Assembly: GCA_958496175.1 (NCBI GenBank)
Contig: OY292274.1
Coordinates: 50,850,630-50,914,629 of the forward strand
Reading direction: 5' to 3'
Length of the DNA: 64,000 bases
DNA from: Sisyra terminalis
Lineage: Eukaryota > Arthropoda > Insecta > Neuroptera > Sisyridae
In this document: one piece after another, positions 12,601 to 24,680 of the stretch
How the letters are laid out: each line of letters starts with the position of its first letter
Position numbering within the stretch: position 1 is the first letter of the stretch
The notes under the pieces: model-generated
Databases searched by the model: none
Told to the model about the DNA's origin: nothing
What the model saw: only the letters and a program-made list of their open reading frames with translations
Program-made: the position numbers and the translations under genes

Positions 12601-15600
12601 TGGTAATGTAGCAGGATAAAAGCGCAATTTCTTGTTCTATAATGCGACCGCTTCGTCTTTTGTTACATTAAAGAAAAGTTAGATTAGATATTGTAAACCA
12701 ATTTCAGGTGCTTTACTTTAGCTTATAAAATGTCTGTTGCCAAAACCATAATGTCTATTTATGGTTGGATTTGTATGTTTTATATCGTTTTTATGATAAT
12801 CCATTTTCAATAATAATGAACTCGATGTTATATAGAAAAAGAATTAATAACCTAGACAGAAAGGGTTGAGACAAAAATCGGGTGTGTTGCTGATACTTCG
12901 ATCGGGTGGCAAACTTCAGTTGCATCACTGCCTTTTTTTGCCTTCGCAATATAATATTAGATAATTAGAGGCCAGATTTTTTCAGCAAAAACCAAAACCA
13001 TTTATTTAAAAATTTTCGGACGTCTCTTCCCAAGATTCCAAGACTTCATAAGTAAAATTTTAAACATAGCTATTATATTTATTCTAATGTTAGTTTCTAA
13101 TTATTTAATTTAATTTATCTGTGCTGGTTTTCGGATTTTCAAATTTCCTAGAATAATAATACTCAGAAATAAAAAAATTCTATATGTTCCATGGTCAAAC
13201 GAAAGATTAAAATTTTGTTCTGCCTATTTTTCTATACAACACAGCATTTTATTCAGAAACTTGGTTATAAATACACAGATGAAATCCTGAGGGTATAGAT
13301 ATGCCCTATGAATTGTTACGTAGTGGTATAATGGAGCTATGAAAACAAATTCGTTTAGGTACTTCATATGGGCAAATGAAGAATGAAAAGACTATTTCAC
13401 ATAATTGAGGTATTGAATATTTTTTAACACATTGAATGCTATGGAGGTCACAGGTAACCGACGAAGTCAAGATCACAAAAAAAAACATATTGCAAATAAT
13501 TTTCAATAATTTTAAAATTTTCATTCTTACATAAGTATTTAAATATATTGTGAAGAAATTAATGCAATAAAGGATATAAACAATGATTTTATTTACAAAT
13601 TATATACACATACGTAAGCTTAAATATTATATTGGGATGGATATGTTATAATGTTGACCAGACGGGCAGTCCATGTGAACTTAGGGTGGCATTCAACATG
13701 TTAAAAATAAAGTTACGCCTATAAATTAATAAAAAAGTGTTATGAAGAGCTTTTAATTCGAATCTATTTAATTATTTAGTAAGCTAAATGTTAAAACGTT
13801 TCGTGTTCCTTACTTACTCCTCTACTTACTCTATATTTTGAACAATTCCATGGGGAATTATTAAAAAAATTAATTCCAAAAAAAAGTTTGAATTAGGTAC
13901 AGAATTTTTAGTTTTTAATATTTGGTCATTTATTAAAAAAAAAAGGAATAAAATTCACAATTTTCATGGAACTGTCCAAATGATTAATTCACAATTGAGG
14001 ATCAAATAATATGGATAAACTGGTGATGAAGATTTTTACTGAATTTTAAAAGAAGCAGTAGTTTAAAATAATTCTTAACTAATTTTAAAAATATACTTAT
14101 TTCAAGTACCATTTTAAATGTAGAAAGCCGTTAAATCTATTGAAACAACATCATTTTTACTGTAATATGCATAGTTAAACAAATTTAATATTTATTAGCG
14201 AATACGAATTGACGATAAAGCGTAGAAAATCAAATATTGAGAATATTAAATAAACAAAACTTATAAGTACATATTGTATGTCAATGATGATTAAAAATGT
14301 TCCCATATCTTTGTACATATCTTAATAATTTTTATCTTTTCGTTAAAGATAAGAAAAAACATTATTTTTTCAAAAAAAAAAAAATCCGACCAAAATATAA
14401 AATATTAAGAATAAATTATTCTATGAAAATAAATATTGTTAGTAGTATATTATTATAAAGATTCCATTTACAAAGTTACATAATAATATTCTGTTTAAAA
14501 TAATGGATAATTAATGTTTTAAAATAGAACTTCATGTTCCATATTTTTAGAGATCGAGGAAATTTTATTATTGAAAATTTATCTTAACAAATACAATAAA
14601 AAATTTTCAAACAGAAAATTAGAAACGCTAGTATAATGTTGTAAATTTTTAAAGTTTAGATATTTTTTTTATAACTGAGCAATTCTAAGACTTGCTAAGT
14701 TAAAATTAAAATTAATATTTACTTAAGTCTATATAAAGAATACTTCTTTTGAAAATTGTTAATAAACACTTGAAAAACTCAAGTGATGAACTTCTCGAGT
14801 CAAGTCTACGATAAAAATTCAATTCAGTTAAATCCCAAGCGGATATTACTGATTAAATTAGACTTGAAAAAAAGCATCTTGAATTAATTTTAGATATTTT
14901 TTTTAAAATCTGAATTTTCATCAAATTCAATTAATGAAGGCCACTTTTTAGAATTTCAAATATTTTAAGTGAATTATGTGTGGAATTTTAATTCAATATT
15001 GATATTACGTGTTAAAAAAGTGTCCCAGTTTGTTGGAATAAAAGAAAACGTAGACAGAATAAATTCTTTTATGACAATGTAAATAAGTCGTAAAATCCTT
15101 TTGGTCGTATCATTGATATTCAAAAAATTGCTTCAATGCCAAGTGTGTGCATTTAACGCACTGTTACAGAGCTTGATGAAGATTTTATTGGCCAACGATT
15201 AAAGAAAAAAGAGAAAACAAGGTTACTGAAAATAAATAAGCCGAAGTGGAGGTGTTATTTAATTTAATGGATGTTTTGTTATCCAACATATAATTTCTTT
15301 TAAATGTGAAAAACACCATATGGTTTTATTGCGTAACTAACCGAATTTGAAATTTCAGTTTATAGCTACTTGAGCACATCAGCTACAACTCCACACATTC
15401 TCTCTAAATTTAAAGATTCATAATTAACCAAATTTGTATATAAATCCACAAAAATATTGATTAACTAATACGAAAACTACTTGGCTAGACATCTAAATAT
15501 CTCTAAGCATATTTTTATAATAAGTAAAGCAAATCGATTTCAATATTTTCTTTAGCGGAAAGTTGCACGCGAATTTGCTGCGACCTAATTTCTGGAGTTG

Positions 15601-18600
15601 AGTCACCCCTAAGATATATTTCTTTCATTTTCCTATTTCAAATCATGTGAATGAGTCATTTCGAATGATGTCAATTTGCTCGTTATAACCGATTAGACGT
15701 TAGATGTTATGCGAAAGTGCAAAATAAAAATATTTATCGGGTTATATCTAAAACAATGGGGAAGCATTTATTTTCATTTTCACTTAATCAAATTCTATAA
15801 ATATTAAAGTTAATTAGAAGGAATTTTATTATGTATAATGAAATTACTTTTTTTCAAGGAATATATTCATTTTTTTCAAACTGTCTGGGTTTAAAATAAA
15901 CATTGATTTTAAATTGATTTTTATGAGTTCTTAAAAAAGCTAATGTAATCGCTAAAGAATTTTTGATTCGAAATCAAAAAAACCGAATTTTAGCAGATCA
16001 TAAAATTGTACAGTGATCATTTTTGTTTGATTTTGTTACTAATTAATATAGTCTTTTAATGTTTGATGCAATTTGTTTACTTAATTTTAATTCAATTTAT
16101 TTGCCTTGATTTACATAAAGAAATCATCTTTAAATATTTTCAAGTTTCACCCTAAGAACTAAAAAAAAACTGTTTTATGACCAACAAATTTTTCATTACC
16201 ACTACCGCAAAGTGACAAAGACGTAGAAAATATAAGATAATAGCATGGCTCATAACTTAAAAGAGTGGTTAAGGAATTTTCATTTTCATTTCAGCGTTTA
16301 GTCAAATTATGGTTTCAAAAAATAGAGAATGTTTGAAACTTTTGTAAACACTTAATAATTTTTTACGATCATAGAAAAAAAAAAAAAAAATTAAATGGTT
16401 CTGCTGAGGAAAAGCCGTTCTCTCGCGTACCACTCGCTTTGCGGTGAATGGTTTTTCTCCTTCGTTTTCCTTTTATAACGGTGCCAATAAAAAATTAAAA
16501 TCAAGCAATTTTATGTCGCCAGTCAATGAGACTGTAAGTTGGTAACGAATGAAAATCTACATAACGTTTTAATAATTAAAAAAAACACGTAAAAAGGAAC
16601 GTAGAGAGCTTAGTCAATTAGTACTGAAAAAATGAATCATATAGCAAGAATTATATATTTAAATCTTATTTGCACCAATTTCATTGACCCAATTCAACTT
16701 ATTGAGTTAAATCTATAAAAACTTTTTGCTTAAGATATTCAATTAGCTAAAAATAAAAGAAAAAATTACTCAAAATATAATATCTATACTTCTAGTCTGC
16801 TTTTACAAATTAATTTGTATTCACAATTTTTCGTCTCGAAATATTTTTTTTTAAATTTATGACAAATATATTTATATCAGAGGTTGATAAATTGAGATGA
16901 AGTTTTGGGATCAGGAAGGTATAAAATTATTTTATTTGGAGTGTACGAGTTTGTGAGTCTTTATGAAAGAGAAGTCATTTAGAATGTATGTTTCCTCGAA
17001 AATGCCAAAGCAGATTTAAATAATTATGGGTTCAGATTCAAATAAATTATATCAATTCTGTTTTAAATCGTTTGTATTTATATATAATTATATTGGCAGG
17101 CAAAAACGAAATCAAACTTCAATTTCAATTTTTAACAATATCAGTGCTTTTGTGAAATTCACGCTACCTAAAACCTATTGTTTAAAACTCTTCGTCTTCT
17201 AGTGCAATATATCTACTTCTATATTCTCATTTTTGTTCCGACCATTGATTCGTACTCTGTTTCCATCTATTTTTGTTTAGATCATTTGATTATATTTAGA
17301 AATTTAACAGTTTGTATTGTCATTTTTAACGATGAAAAAGAAGCGATTTGCATAGAACTCTCTTACGTTTGTAATAGTAATATAACAAATTTTGAAAAAG
17401 AAATATTTAGAGTTCAAACTTTATAATATTTTTTAAGTTAGAATTAAATGAAAATGAAATAGTTTTCGAAAAATAATAATTTTCTGTAAATGTATATTGT
17501 TTAAAATATTAGTTATTTATATATCCTTTTTATATCTAAGATTTTCGTTAACAGTAATTACAAACACGTGTTTCTTCAAACTTTTTGCTAATTTAATCGA
17601 AAGATATACCTCGCAAATATATTTATCGCATATATTTATCCAACAACTATATGTGAGGAAATCCAATATATATTTTTGTCGCACAATGAAGTTAGGGGGA
17701 GGGTTCCAACTGAGAAAGTCCTAATTCCTAGTTTTTCGGACGAATTTTAATAAAAAAAATCAATGAAACATTGCCAAATTTTCCACAGTTATATTTTATA
17801 AAATCCACAAGTACTTTTTAATTTATTTATCTTCTATATTTGGTTCTTTTTGCAAACAACAAAGTGTTACTTCGAAATTGTTTTTGTTTTACAAATCTGA
17901 ACTGAACATTTTGTTTGCAATTTTAGAGAGACAAAGTGGCAATTTCCATTTTATCACGTACACATTTACATAATAATGGAACTATGAGACAAACAATAAT
18001 TTTTCGATTACTTCAATCAAAAAATTACCATTTTTTTATCACTCATATATAAATTATATGTAGAAATTGTTTTCCTAGTCAATTGTCCTTGACAAAAAAA
18101 AAGTATCGAGAGTTTGCTGCAAATGAATACTAATAATATAAGCTAATATATCTGCAAAAGCGGGAGATGGATCAATTTATAAAATTATTCATTACGAACC
18201 AAGTTCTCATGTGGCAATGATGTCATCATCTGAAAATAACTTCTCTTATAGATCCGACATTGTTTAAAAAACCATTCAATTTAAACTATAACTTATTATC
18301 TGAGATTAAAATGATTGGCAGTTTTACCATTATGAAAATAGTAATTAACTTATATCTAATTAATTCAATTTACTCCATACAATTCTATTTTTCAAAATTA
18401 CTACTTTAATTAGAATTACAACTTTCAGTAGAAATAATTAATTGTTGTAGTTAATTGGAAAAGATCAAAAATTGTTGAGTTTTTAATGGCAGTATCTGTT
18501 ACAGATGTCTTTTAAAATATTAATATAATAAAACAAGCGTAACTATAATGACTATAACTTCGCTAACAAGCTTTTAATTTGCATGTCTTACAATTATGAA

Positions 18601-19516
18601 TCGGTTTCCTCCGGAGGAACGACTACCAAAACTAACAGCAGCAGGTTGGTGTTTTTTAAAATACCATAACATCATTCGGAAATCCTCATTGTTTCATTTT
18701 GTAAAAATCAGTCTTCTATTTAACATTAGTCTCATTTTATTAGAACTGCTTCATTAGTTAGAACTTATCTTTTTTTAGAAATTCACCTGCATGTTCGTAG
18801 TATAACAGTTTATTTGTTTAGCGGTCATAAAAAATATGTTTTGAAAACCATTTTGGCAACATCTTGTTAATTTTTTAAGAAATTCTAAATTTATAAATAC
18901 TTGTCTAGTCGTTTCATTTCACATTTGGCTAGAGAATCGATGCAAGGTTTTTCGTAAATGAAAATAGATGGAATGGTAGCGTCATTTTCATGTTTCATTT
19001 GCATTACACGTTTTTCGTTTATTTTGAGATATTGAGAATATATTTGGAAGTAATTATTGTACTCATTGTTGTAGCTCCACAACAACGTCTTCGCAAAGCA
19101 ATACTGATTTGAGACCTAGTGGACCTGAGGCAAATACTTGGTTGGATTCCCTCAATTCACCGTTGATTCAAGACGAAGGAGACAACAAGTGCCTCAAATT
19201 GAGATTCGATGTTAGCCAGTATGCACCAGAGGAGATTGTTGTTAAAACAGTGGACAACAAATTACTTGTAAGTTTAAAAAAAATAAAATAAAACATGAAA
19301 ATTAAATAACTTTCTCTTATCTAGGTACATGCTAAGCACGAAGAAAAATCTGATACTAAATCTGTCTATCGAGAATACAACCGAGAGTTCCTGTTACCAA
19401 AAGGAACTAATCCAGAAAGCATCCGAAGTTCTTTGAGCAAAGATGGTGTCTTAACTGTTGATGCTCCTCTTCCAGCTCTAGCCGGAGAAACTCGCATCCC
19501 AATCGCCCACCACTAA
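6645..19516 (+). CDS. HspB8: HspB8/CG14207-type small heat-shock protein (three coding exons)
   Basis: This is an ATP-independent holdase chaperone; the family's HspB8 members act with BAG-type partners in clearing misfolded protein. Exons are 6645-6832, 19075-19267 and 19325-19516, joined at phases 2 and 0 with GT-AG introns. They give 573 nt, or 190 residues, the usual family length. The N-terminus MADSGIKRNIPIKLGDFSV with the following acidic-basic helix (about 25-55) is the hallmark of the CG14207 branch. A Ser/Thr-rich linker (58-73) follows, then the alpha-crystallin domain (about 93-178) with SVYREYNREF around the conserved Arg (R143/R147) and GVLTV (168-172). The tail carries an I-P-I motif (185-187), the I-x-I anchor for oligomer assembly. 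Intron 1 is about 12 kb and intron 2 is 57 bp. No truncation or frameshift was seen. Exon coordinates are by eye from splice consensus and frame. Confidence 0.95.
7469..7612. repeat. Inverted-repeat element with TTACGTAAGGC arms
   Basis: The left arm (7469-7493) reads AAGCCATTCATCAATTACGT followed by AAGGC. The right arm (7588-7612) is its reverse complement with two or three changes. About 95 bp lie between, including a C-rich stretch (CCTCCCC). The pattern CATTCATAAATTACGT is one I recognise from a short interspersed element widespread in arthropod genomes. The 121-codon minus-strand frame at 7548-7913 runs through the right arm and is an artefact of it. Confidence 0.65.
8047..8087 (-). ncRNA. 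Hammerhead-ribozyme-like motif, degenerate copy 1
   Basis: On the minus strand an AGCAC arm (8083-8087) is followed by CTGAAGA (core CUGAUGA with one change, 8076-8082), a variable stretch, CCGAAAC (GAAAC at 8055-8059) and the pairing arm GTGCT (8047-8051). The order arm-CUGANGA-stem II-GAAA-short stem III-arm is that of minimal type I hammerheads known from retroelements such as Penelope-like elements. Stem II is poor here and the base before the cleavage point is unfavourable, so activity is unlikely. Confidence 0.35.
16407..16460. repeat. Short GC-richer inverted repeat
   Basis: An imperfect arm GAGGAAAAGCCGTTC (16406-16420) opposes GAATGGTTTTTCTCC (16446-16460). Between them ACCACTCGC and GCGGTGAATGGT can form a second hairpin around TTT. 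It stands out from AT-rich surroundings just after a run of A residues. It could be a solo MITE or a retroposed fragment; no family was recognised. Confidence 0.4.
18583..18644 (+). CDS. Probable alternative first coding exon of HspB8
   Basis: An ATG at 18583 opens MSYNYESVSSGGTTTKTNSS and ends at AGCAG|GTTGGT, a phase-2 donor. That matches the phase-2 acceptor of the common exon at 19075 exactly, and the junction makes a longer Ser/Thr run. The resulting isoform would have 148 residues: a new 20-residue head, then the linker and full alpha-crystallin domain, without the MADSG N-terminal helix. No acceptor in the right phase lies upstream, so it fits a start exon and not an internal cassette. 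The TAAT/TATAA-rich stretch at 18520-18560 could serve as its promoter. Inferred from frame and composition only. Confidence 0.55.
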
Positions 19517-19962
19517 ACCACTCAACAATCCGTCTCTTAAAATTTTCTATATTTTTAGATTTAGATCATTTTTCATTTTAAATTTATTTTGTGTGAAGCA
19601 ACACATCTATATATTGCACTTTTCATCTTTGTTACGGCCTAAATGTTAAAGTCAACGCTTTATGTTCTTCAAATTTCAAAAATGTAGTTAAGAAAATTCA
19701 TTTATGTGCTCTTACCTCATTCATGTCAGTACTTCTTCATTTTTACAATTAAATGTTTTGCCTTGTTATTGAAGCATTACTATTCATAAACGTTATTGAG
19801 CAGCTTTTATTGAGCAAATAAGATTTACATTAATATTGCCTTAGAATAGATGTGATCATTTTATAAAATTATTGCGATTTGTTATTTATTTCAACGAAAA
19901 CATTAAAAACAAGCAAAAGTATAACTATAACACATTTTTGTTACTTCAGTGTAAAATATTTC

Positions 19963-19968
19963 AATAAA
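19963..19968 (+). terminator. HspB8 polyadenylation signal
   Basis: An AATAAA hexamer lies about 450 bp after the stop codon, followed by a T/GT-rich tract (TTTATTCTTGTC) as expected for cleavage and polyadenylation. Confidence 0.6.
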
Positions 19969-21305
19969 AATATAACTTTATTCTTGTCTATGATGTTCAT
20001 TGATTTATATTATCTTTTCCTAACAACTGAATAGGTATGTTAAGGAAACCCGAGAAACTTACTCACTTAGTTTCAAGAAAACTCTACAGCACTTTATGTG
20101 AAAAAGTGCCGAGAAGGAGAATGCTGTATTGGATAGTTCAAATTTTTTTTCGAGATTGGTTCTATGTCATTATGTATGCGGCACTTTTTTTTTCTTTTCA
20201 ATAATAATTTGTACTTGTAAATAAAATACGTGCGCATTGAAGGATAGTATTTTTCAGGAGCCGAGTAAAATTTTAAATAACTTCGATATTTTTGGAATAT
20301 CTGCCAAATGAGCTAATTGTAACAGTCTTTAAATAGTTTCTCCTTATGAACCATTTTCGTTTTTCTGTCTTTAACTATGCGTAAATTTTGATGTAAAAAA
20401 ATTTTCCCATAAGAAAATAATAAAAATTATTAAAAAGAATAGTAATTCAAGTTTAAGTACTTCTTGAATTTTTTTCACATTTCACCAAAAATTCCATGAC
20501 TGCGTATTAAATAAAAGAATTTCCTTAGCATTTTTTTTCCTGAGGATTCACAAAAAAGAGACATGTGATATTAAAAATTAATCAAAAAATAGATGATAAA
20601 ATTCAGATCTTAGCTTTTATTAAATAAGAAGACAATTCAGGTTGTTTAAGATCGTTTTTTTATTTATTTAATATTTATTAATATTCAAATTAGCTACGTT
20701 TTGTTACGTATGGTAACTTCATCAGGCTTCTTGAATCACAAAAAATAATATTTTCAATTTAAATTCAATACATAAATAAACATTCTTATTTAATTAAAAA
20801 AATTTAAATCCTTGTTCATAGTTTTCACAATGGGAAAACTAGTTTATGATTTGGGGTTTTCTTCCTTTTTGTTGAAAAATGTCAAGGAATCATTTTTTAG
20901 AAAATAATCTTGAGATATTCCTTTTTAATTTTGGTGTTCCGTATTATATTTAAATTGTGTTGGACAATGCTATCTGATTGTTTTTTTAATGTTTAATCAT
21001 ATTTCAAATACTATGATATATTTTACGGCGTTTAAGGTCTCCCCTTTTGGTAAAAATATATACTATATTATGTAGAAAGTTGTCTACAATTATTTTTATT
21101 TGATTAATACCTGAAAATAGAATTGAGTAACTAACCACTTATTTGTTGTTAGTGTTTACTTTTTTAATAAAGGACGATTATTTGATTTAATAAAATATAT
21201 TTAAAAAAATCACGTTGCAAAAAAAACAAATTCTGATATCATTTTTAATATAATGATTAGATTTCATTTTACTCAATGTATTAAAAAATAATGAGCTTAT
21301 CAAAC
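19969..21305. other. Intergenic space between convergent HspB8 and Gasz
   Basis: AT-rich, with no gene recognised. It holds an inverted pair AAAAAGTGCCG (about 20101-20113) and GCGGCACTTTTTT (about 20178-20190), and the hammerhead-like motif at 20683-20736. The two flanking genes run toward each other. Confidence 0.6.
20683..20736 (-). ncRNA. Hammerhead-ribozyme-like motif, best copy
   Basis: Read on the minus strand: ATTCAA...AAGC, then an exact CUGAUGA core (20719-20725), an A, a perfect stem II GTTAC-CATAC-GTAAC (20703-20717), AAAAC where GAAAC is expected, GTA as a cleavage triplet, and GCTAA...TTGAAT closing stem I. The inner AGC/GCT and outer ATTCAA/TTGAAT pairs leave an internal loop in stem I, as in natural type I hammerheads. 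The near-absent stem III (AC/GU) is typical of retroelement versions thought to act as dimers. G12 is changed to A and there is an extra A after the core, so this copy is probably inactive. Confidence 0.45.
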
Positions 21306-21311
21306 TTTATT
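21306..21311 (-). terminator. Gasz polyadenylation signal candidate
   Basis: TTTATT on the plus strand gives AATAAA on the minus strand, about 150 bp after the Gasz stop codon. Confidence 0.4.
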
Positions 21312-21462
21312 TCCTCAAAAAAAAAGAATAGTTCTTATGTTAAATTTAAACATTTTAAAGTATTTTATATCACGAAAAAGAAAATAAAATATTATGAATT
21401 GAACATTCCTTTTAAGTCTTACGAGATTCATTTGGACGATAAAATGATTTCATTTCAAAAAT

Positions 21463-23924
21463 TTAAATGAAACGATTGAAGACCGTTTTAATATAATTTG
21501 CTCGACGAGTAATTATCACTAGCAGTACTGATGTACAGAAATAAAATGTACACTTTTTAAGGAAAACGTACTTAGGACAAGGATAATTTGGCGATATGTA
21601 ATCAGCGGGAGGCGTTGTCTTCTTTTCAATCTAGAAAAGAATCCAAATTTATTCAACTTAATAAATTTTAATAAATGTTTATAGAGAGTTCAAACGTATA
21701 CTTCAAATGTATATGGTAAGCCAACTAAAGAATATGTGGCTAATTGTAACTAAGCTACTGAAAAAAATTAGGTAGGCAGCACTAGCTTAAAAACAGGTAA
21801 TGGTAAAGATTTTATTAAGAATATTCTTTGGTATTACTACGGTACGAAACTTGAATAAGTTTGCGCTCTCTTTCTTTTATTATATATTGTTCAAATATAG
21901 AGAACTTACACTTTCCATAAGGTTTTTTAGTCGTCTTATAACGAGTTTAGCTGAAGTTATTTTAGCAGATATGGTTTTAAGTTGCTGCAATAATATTTTA
22001 CAATCTATAGTTTCATTAGAGTTTAAAATTGAATCGCCTTCTCCTACTTGTGTATCCTGAGTGAATTTAGTTGAATTTAACCGAAATTTAATGTACTTGA
22101 AAGATGCATTCATTGTAATAATTTGCTTGTTTATAATGCCAACCATTGATAGAACATCAAAAGTCCTATAAAAAAAATGATGTTCTAAAATATATTCGTT
22201 GAATAAGATAGAAGTGACTTACGTAATATTAGAATTTGGGGGACGATAAAGTGTTTTCTGATCCCATGGTCGGCCGTGAAAAGAATGAATGGTATGTAAA
22301 ATGCGTCGACGTTCATATGGTAGTTCAATACCAAACGTTTCTAATTCACCGTCGGTAATACAAAGTAGATTATGAAAATCAATGTTATTAGATCGTAAAT
22401 TTGGAATATAACGCGTTAAACTAATTCCATATAGTAATTGGGTTACATCAGAAAAAAAAGGTAAGCTAAAAATACAGAAATTCAGCAGAACATTCTATAA
22501 AAAGAGTACGAAAATACATTTTATTTCCCTTAAGCCTGGGGAACAAATCTTTCCAATGAGGAAATTCATTTTCGAAATCATCTAAGTCAAGTTCTAAATC
22601 CTCAGGATTTGAGAGTAATTTGACAATGTTATTAAAATTCTTATCCACGGCAATTTGTCGTGGAGTAGACCCACGACAATCTGTCAAGTCTGTTCTTGCT
22701 CCTTCGTCCAATAATCTTTTAACGATTTCGTAATTCCCAGTGGAAACAGCGTAAAACAATGCCTAAAAACGGTTCTAAAATATTTCAATTTCATTTACAA
22801 AATGTTGCAAAAGAACCTACCGACCAACCCATTGCATCAACAGCATCAATTTTGCTAAACGGAAGCAATAATTCAACTATTTGATCATGGTTTTTTTCAC
22901 ATGCCATCATTAAAGGTGTGTTACCAAATTTGTTCGAGACATCAATTGCAGCACCAAACTCAATTAAAGTTTTTGCTGAATCAAAAAGTTCATCTTCAGA
23001 ATATTGGCGACAGGAACATAAAGACATCAAAGGCGAGAATTGATCTATAAAAAATCAATTTAAAACCCATTTTACAAAATCTATAATTAGTAAATACCTC
23101 GACTTTCATTGGGGTTTGCTCCATTTAACAGTAATTCATTGATGATATCAGGGTTTCCTCGACTAGTAGCATATAATAATGGCGTTAATGAATAAGTTAT
23201 TAAATCTACATCCAAATCTATATGATTGTCTACAATTTAACCAATAAAATATTATGATTAATCAATCTAGGAATTACTCATAGTATTACTATTATTTAAA
23301 AATTCTCGCAGAGGTTCCAACTCATTTTCGATCAATAAATTTTCTAGCTTTTCCATAAGATAATTTTTCGAACTAAGTTTTTCACTTTTTTCTCCCAAAT
23401 CATGTCCGTTATTCGTTTCAGTATTATGTCGCTAGAATAGAAAAATACTAATAAAATTCACGTTTAACATCTGTTTCAAGATTTATTGAAGGATATTCTA
23501 GTTACTTCAGCGCTACGATTAAGCCACGATGCAATACGAACTGCGTCATGGATTGTCGCGAAGAGAGTAATTCAGAATTTCCGACCCTAGCGAATTAAAA
23601 ATGTACAAGTCTAAGTAGCGCATATAATTCATGTTAATTTTCCATAAAAATGACATTGGTATTTTAGCAAGAAAACATTTTTCCTTGATAATGAAGCGTG
23701 ATATTTTGTATTCATAATTTTTTATACTGCTAATTTTCACTGCTCTTATAACAATCGATAGCTAAATTGTGGCGCAGAAGCATCTCGAAATGAGGAATTG
23801 AGTCAATTTTTATTATTACCTCATAAGTTGGCATACCAAAATCGTCAAATCCGTCGAGATCATCGTCATCGTCGTAAAATCCGTCAGGTACAATATTTAC
23901 ATAGGTTCTGTTCATTCTATACAT
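21463..23924 (-). CDS. Gasz: Gasz (ASZ1): ankyrin-SAM-helix protein with C-terminal membrane anchor
   Basis: Family role: mitochondrial outer-membrane scaffold for primary piRNA biogenesis, working with Armitage and Zucchini at nuage in germ cells. Eight exons on the minus strand: 23820-23924, 23290-23431, 23098-23229, 22821-23044, 22518-22762, 22223-22465, 21910-22165 and 21463-21630. All have GT-AG borders and compatible phases, giving 1515 nt and 504 residues (fly and mammal proteins are about 460-475). The acidic N-terminus ends in the family-typical GMPTYE. Ankyrin-type repeats lie at about 96-127, 128-163, 167-196, 199-229 and 232-255 (TPLLYA, SPLMSL, TPLMMA motifs). A SAM domain spans about 286-345 with LETFGIELPYERRRIL. 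A polar helical region (365-449) is followed by a basic-flanked hydrophobic segment (about 476-490) before the stop, a tail anchor. The small intron between exons 5 and 6 is the least certain junction. Met1 or Met4 could start translation. Confidence 0.92.
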
Positions 23925-24463
23925 TGAAGATTATAAAAAATTTTATAGTTTAAATTACTTTAAGGTTTATCATTAATATTGATTAAAATCCATGAAAAAC
24001 GCTTTTGGGTAATTTATTGCAACATTGAATAATTAACATACAAGAATTTATTTTAACACACTGTTGCTTGGAAATATTGCATGAAAAAGTTAGGTTACAC
24101 TTTCCCAAAATTTAAATGGTAAAGTTTATAAATTTGATTTGAGTGCACTGTTTGTATTACACTCAATTTCTATGGTTACAATTGGGGTAATGTTTTAATT
24201 GGAATATTCAAGTTTAAAATTATCATTTATCTTTTATATTGTCTTACGCTTACAAAGTTTCCTGAAATATTGTTGTGATATTGGTAAAATCACAACTCAT
24301 CGGGAAAAAATAAAAGTAGCAATATGCTGTATATGTGAATAATAAGAAAATTGGATTCGAAAACTAAAGAAAATGATTTTTTTCGTATGTAAATAATCCA
24401 AGAATTTAAAGGACTTGAAAGAAATATTAATTAAGTATACTGTCTAGTCGAAGCAAATTGTTT

Positions 24464-24680
24464 AACCTATGTAATTCAAAAGACCGAAAATAACAGAAGG
24501 TTTATAAAATACATAGGTTGCCTCATGCGCCACGAGACGTATCCAGAAGAAATTCGTACATATCTTTCAATATCTTCAGACTGATTCAAATTTCAAAATT
24601 CTTCGTATGACGTCATTTTTTTTTCCTAATGAGGCAACCTGTGTAATTTATAAATCTTGAAAATAACAACGGTAAAATGA
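24464..24680. repeat. Small inverted repeat nested in a 45-bp direct repeat
   Basis: ACATAGGTTGCCTCAT (24511-24526) and ATGAGGCAACCTGTGT (24629-24644) are inverted copies with one mismatch and delimit 134 bp. Outside them, AACCTATGTAATT plus GAAAATAACAGAAGG (24464-24500) repeats directly as AACCTGTGTAATT plus GAAAATAACAACGG (24637-24675). The right direct copy overlaps the right arm. This suggests tandem or serial insertion of one MITE family. Confidence 0.55.

Larger units (their letters stand above)
6833..18582 (+). other. HspB8 intron 1 (about 12 kb)
   Basis: This AT-rich intron starts with the donor AG|GTACTT and ends, for the main isoform, at TTGTTGTAG before 19075. It holds an inverted-repeat element (7469-7612), a hammerhead-like motif (8047-8087), a compact GC-richer inverted repeat (16407-16460) and a run of A at 16376-16390. 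Open frames of 60-80 codons inside it (for example 13306-13524 minus, 17178-17426 plus) show no family motif. Nothing else was recognised. Confidence 0.75.

Noticed and set aside
13306..13524. 72-codon minus frame with a signal-peptide-like start and several Cys
   Set aside because: It lies in a 12-kb intron, has no promoter or poly(A) context, and hydrophobic starts are common in T-rich frames. It would need transcript support.
15100..15330. Possible mariner/DDE transposase remnant
   Set aside because: A few suggestive residues only; no frame or terminal repeats support it.
18571..18644. Internal cassette exon of HspB8 rather than a start exon
   Set aside because: No acceptor AG upstream is in the phase needed after exon 1; the available ones give stops. 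A start at the ATG fits better.
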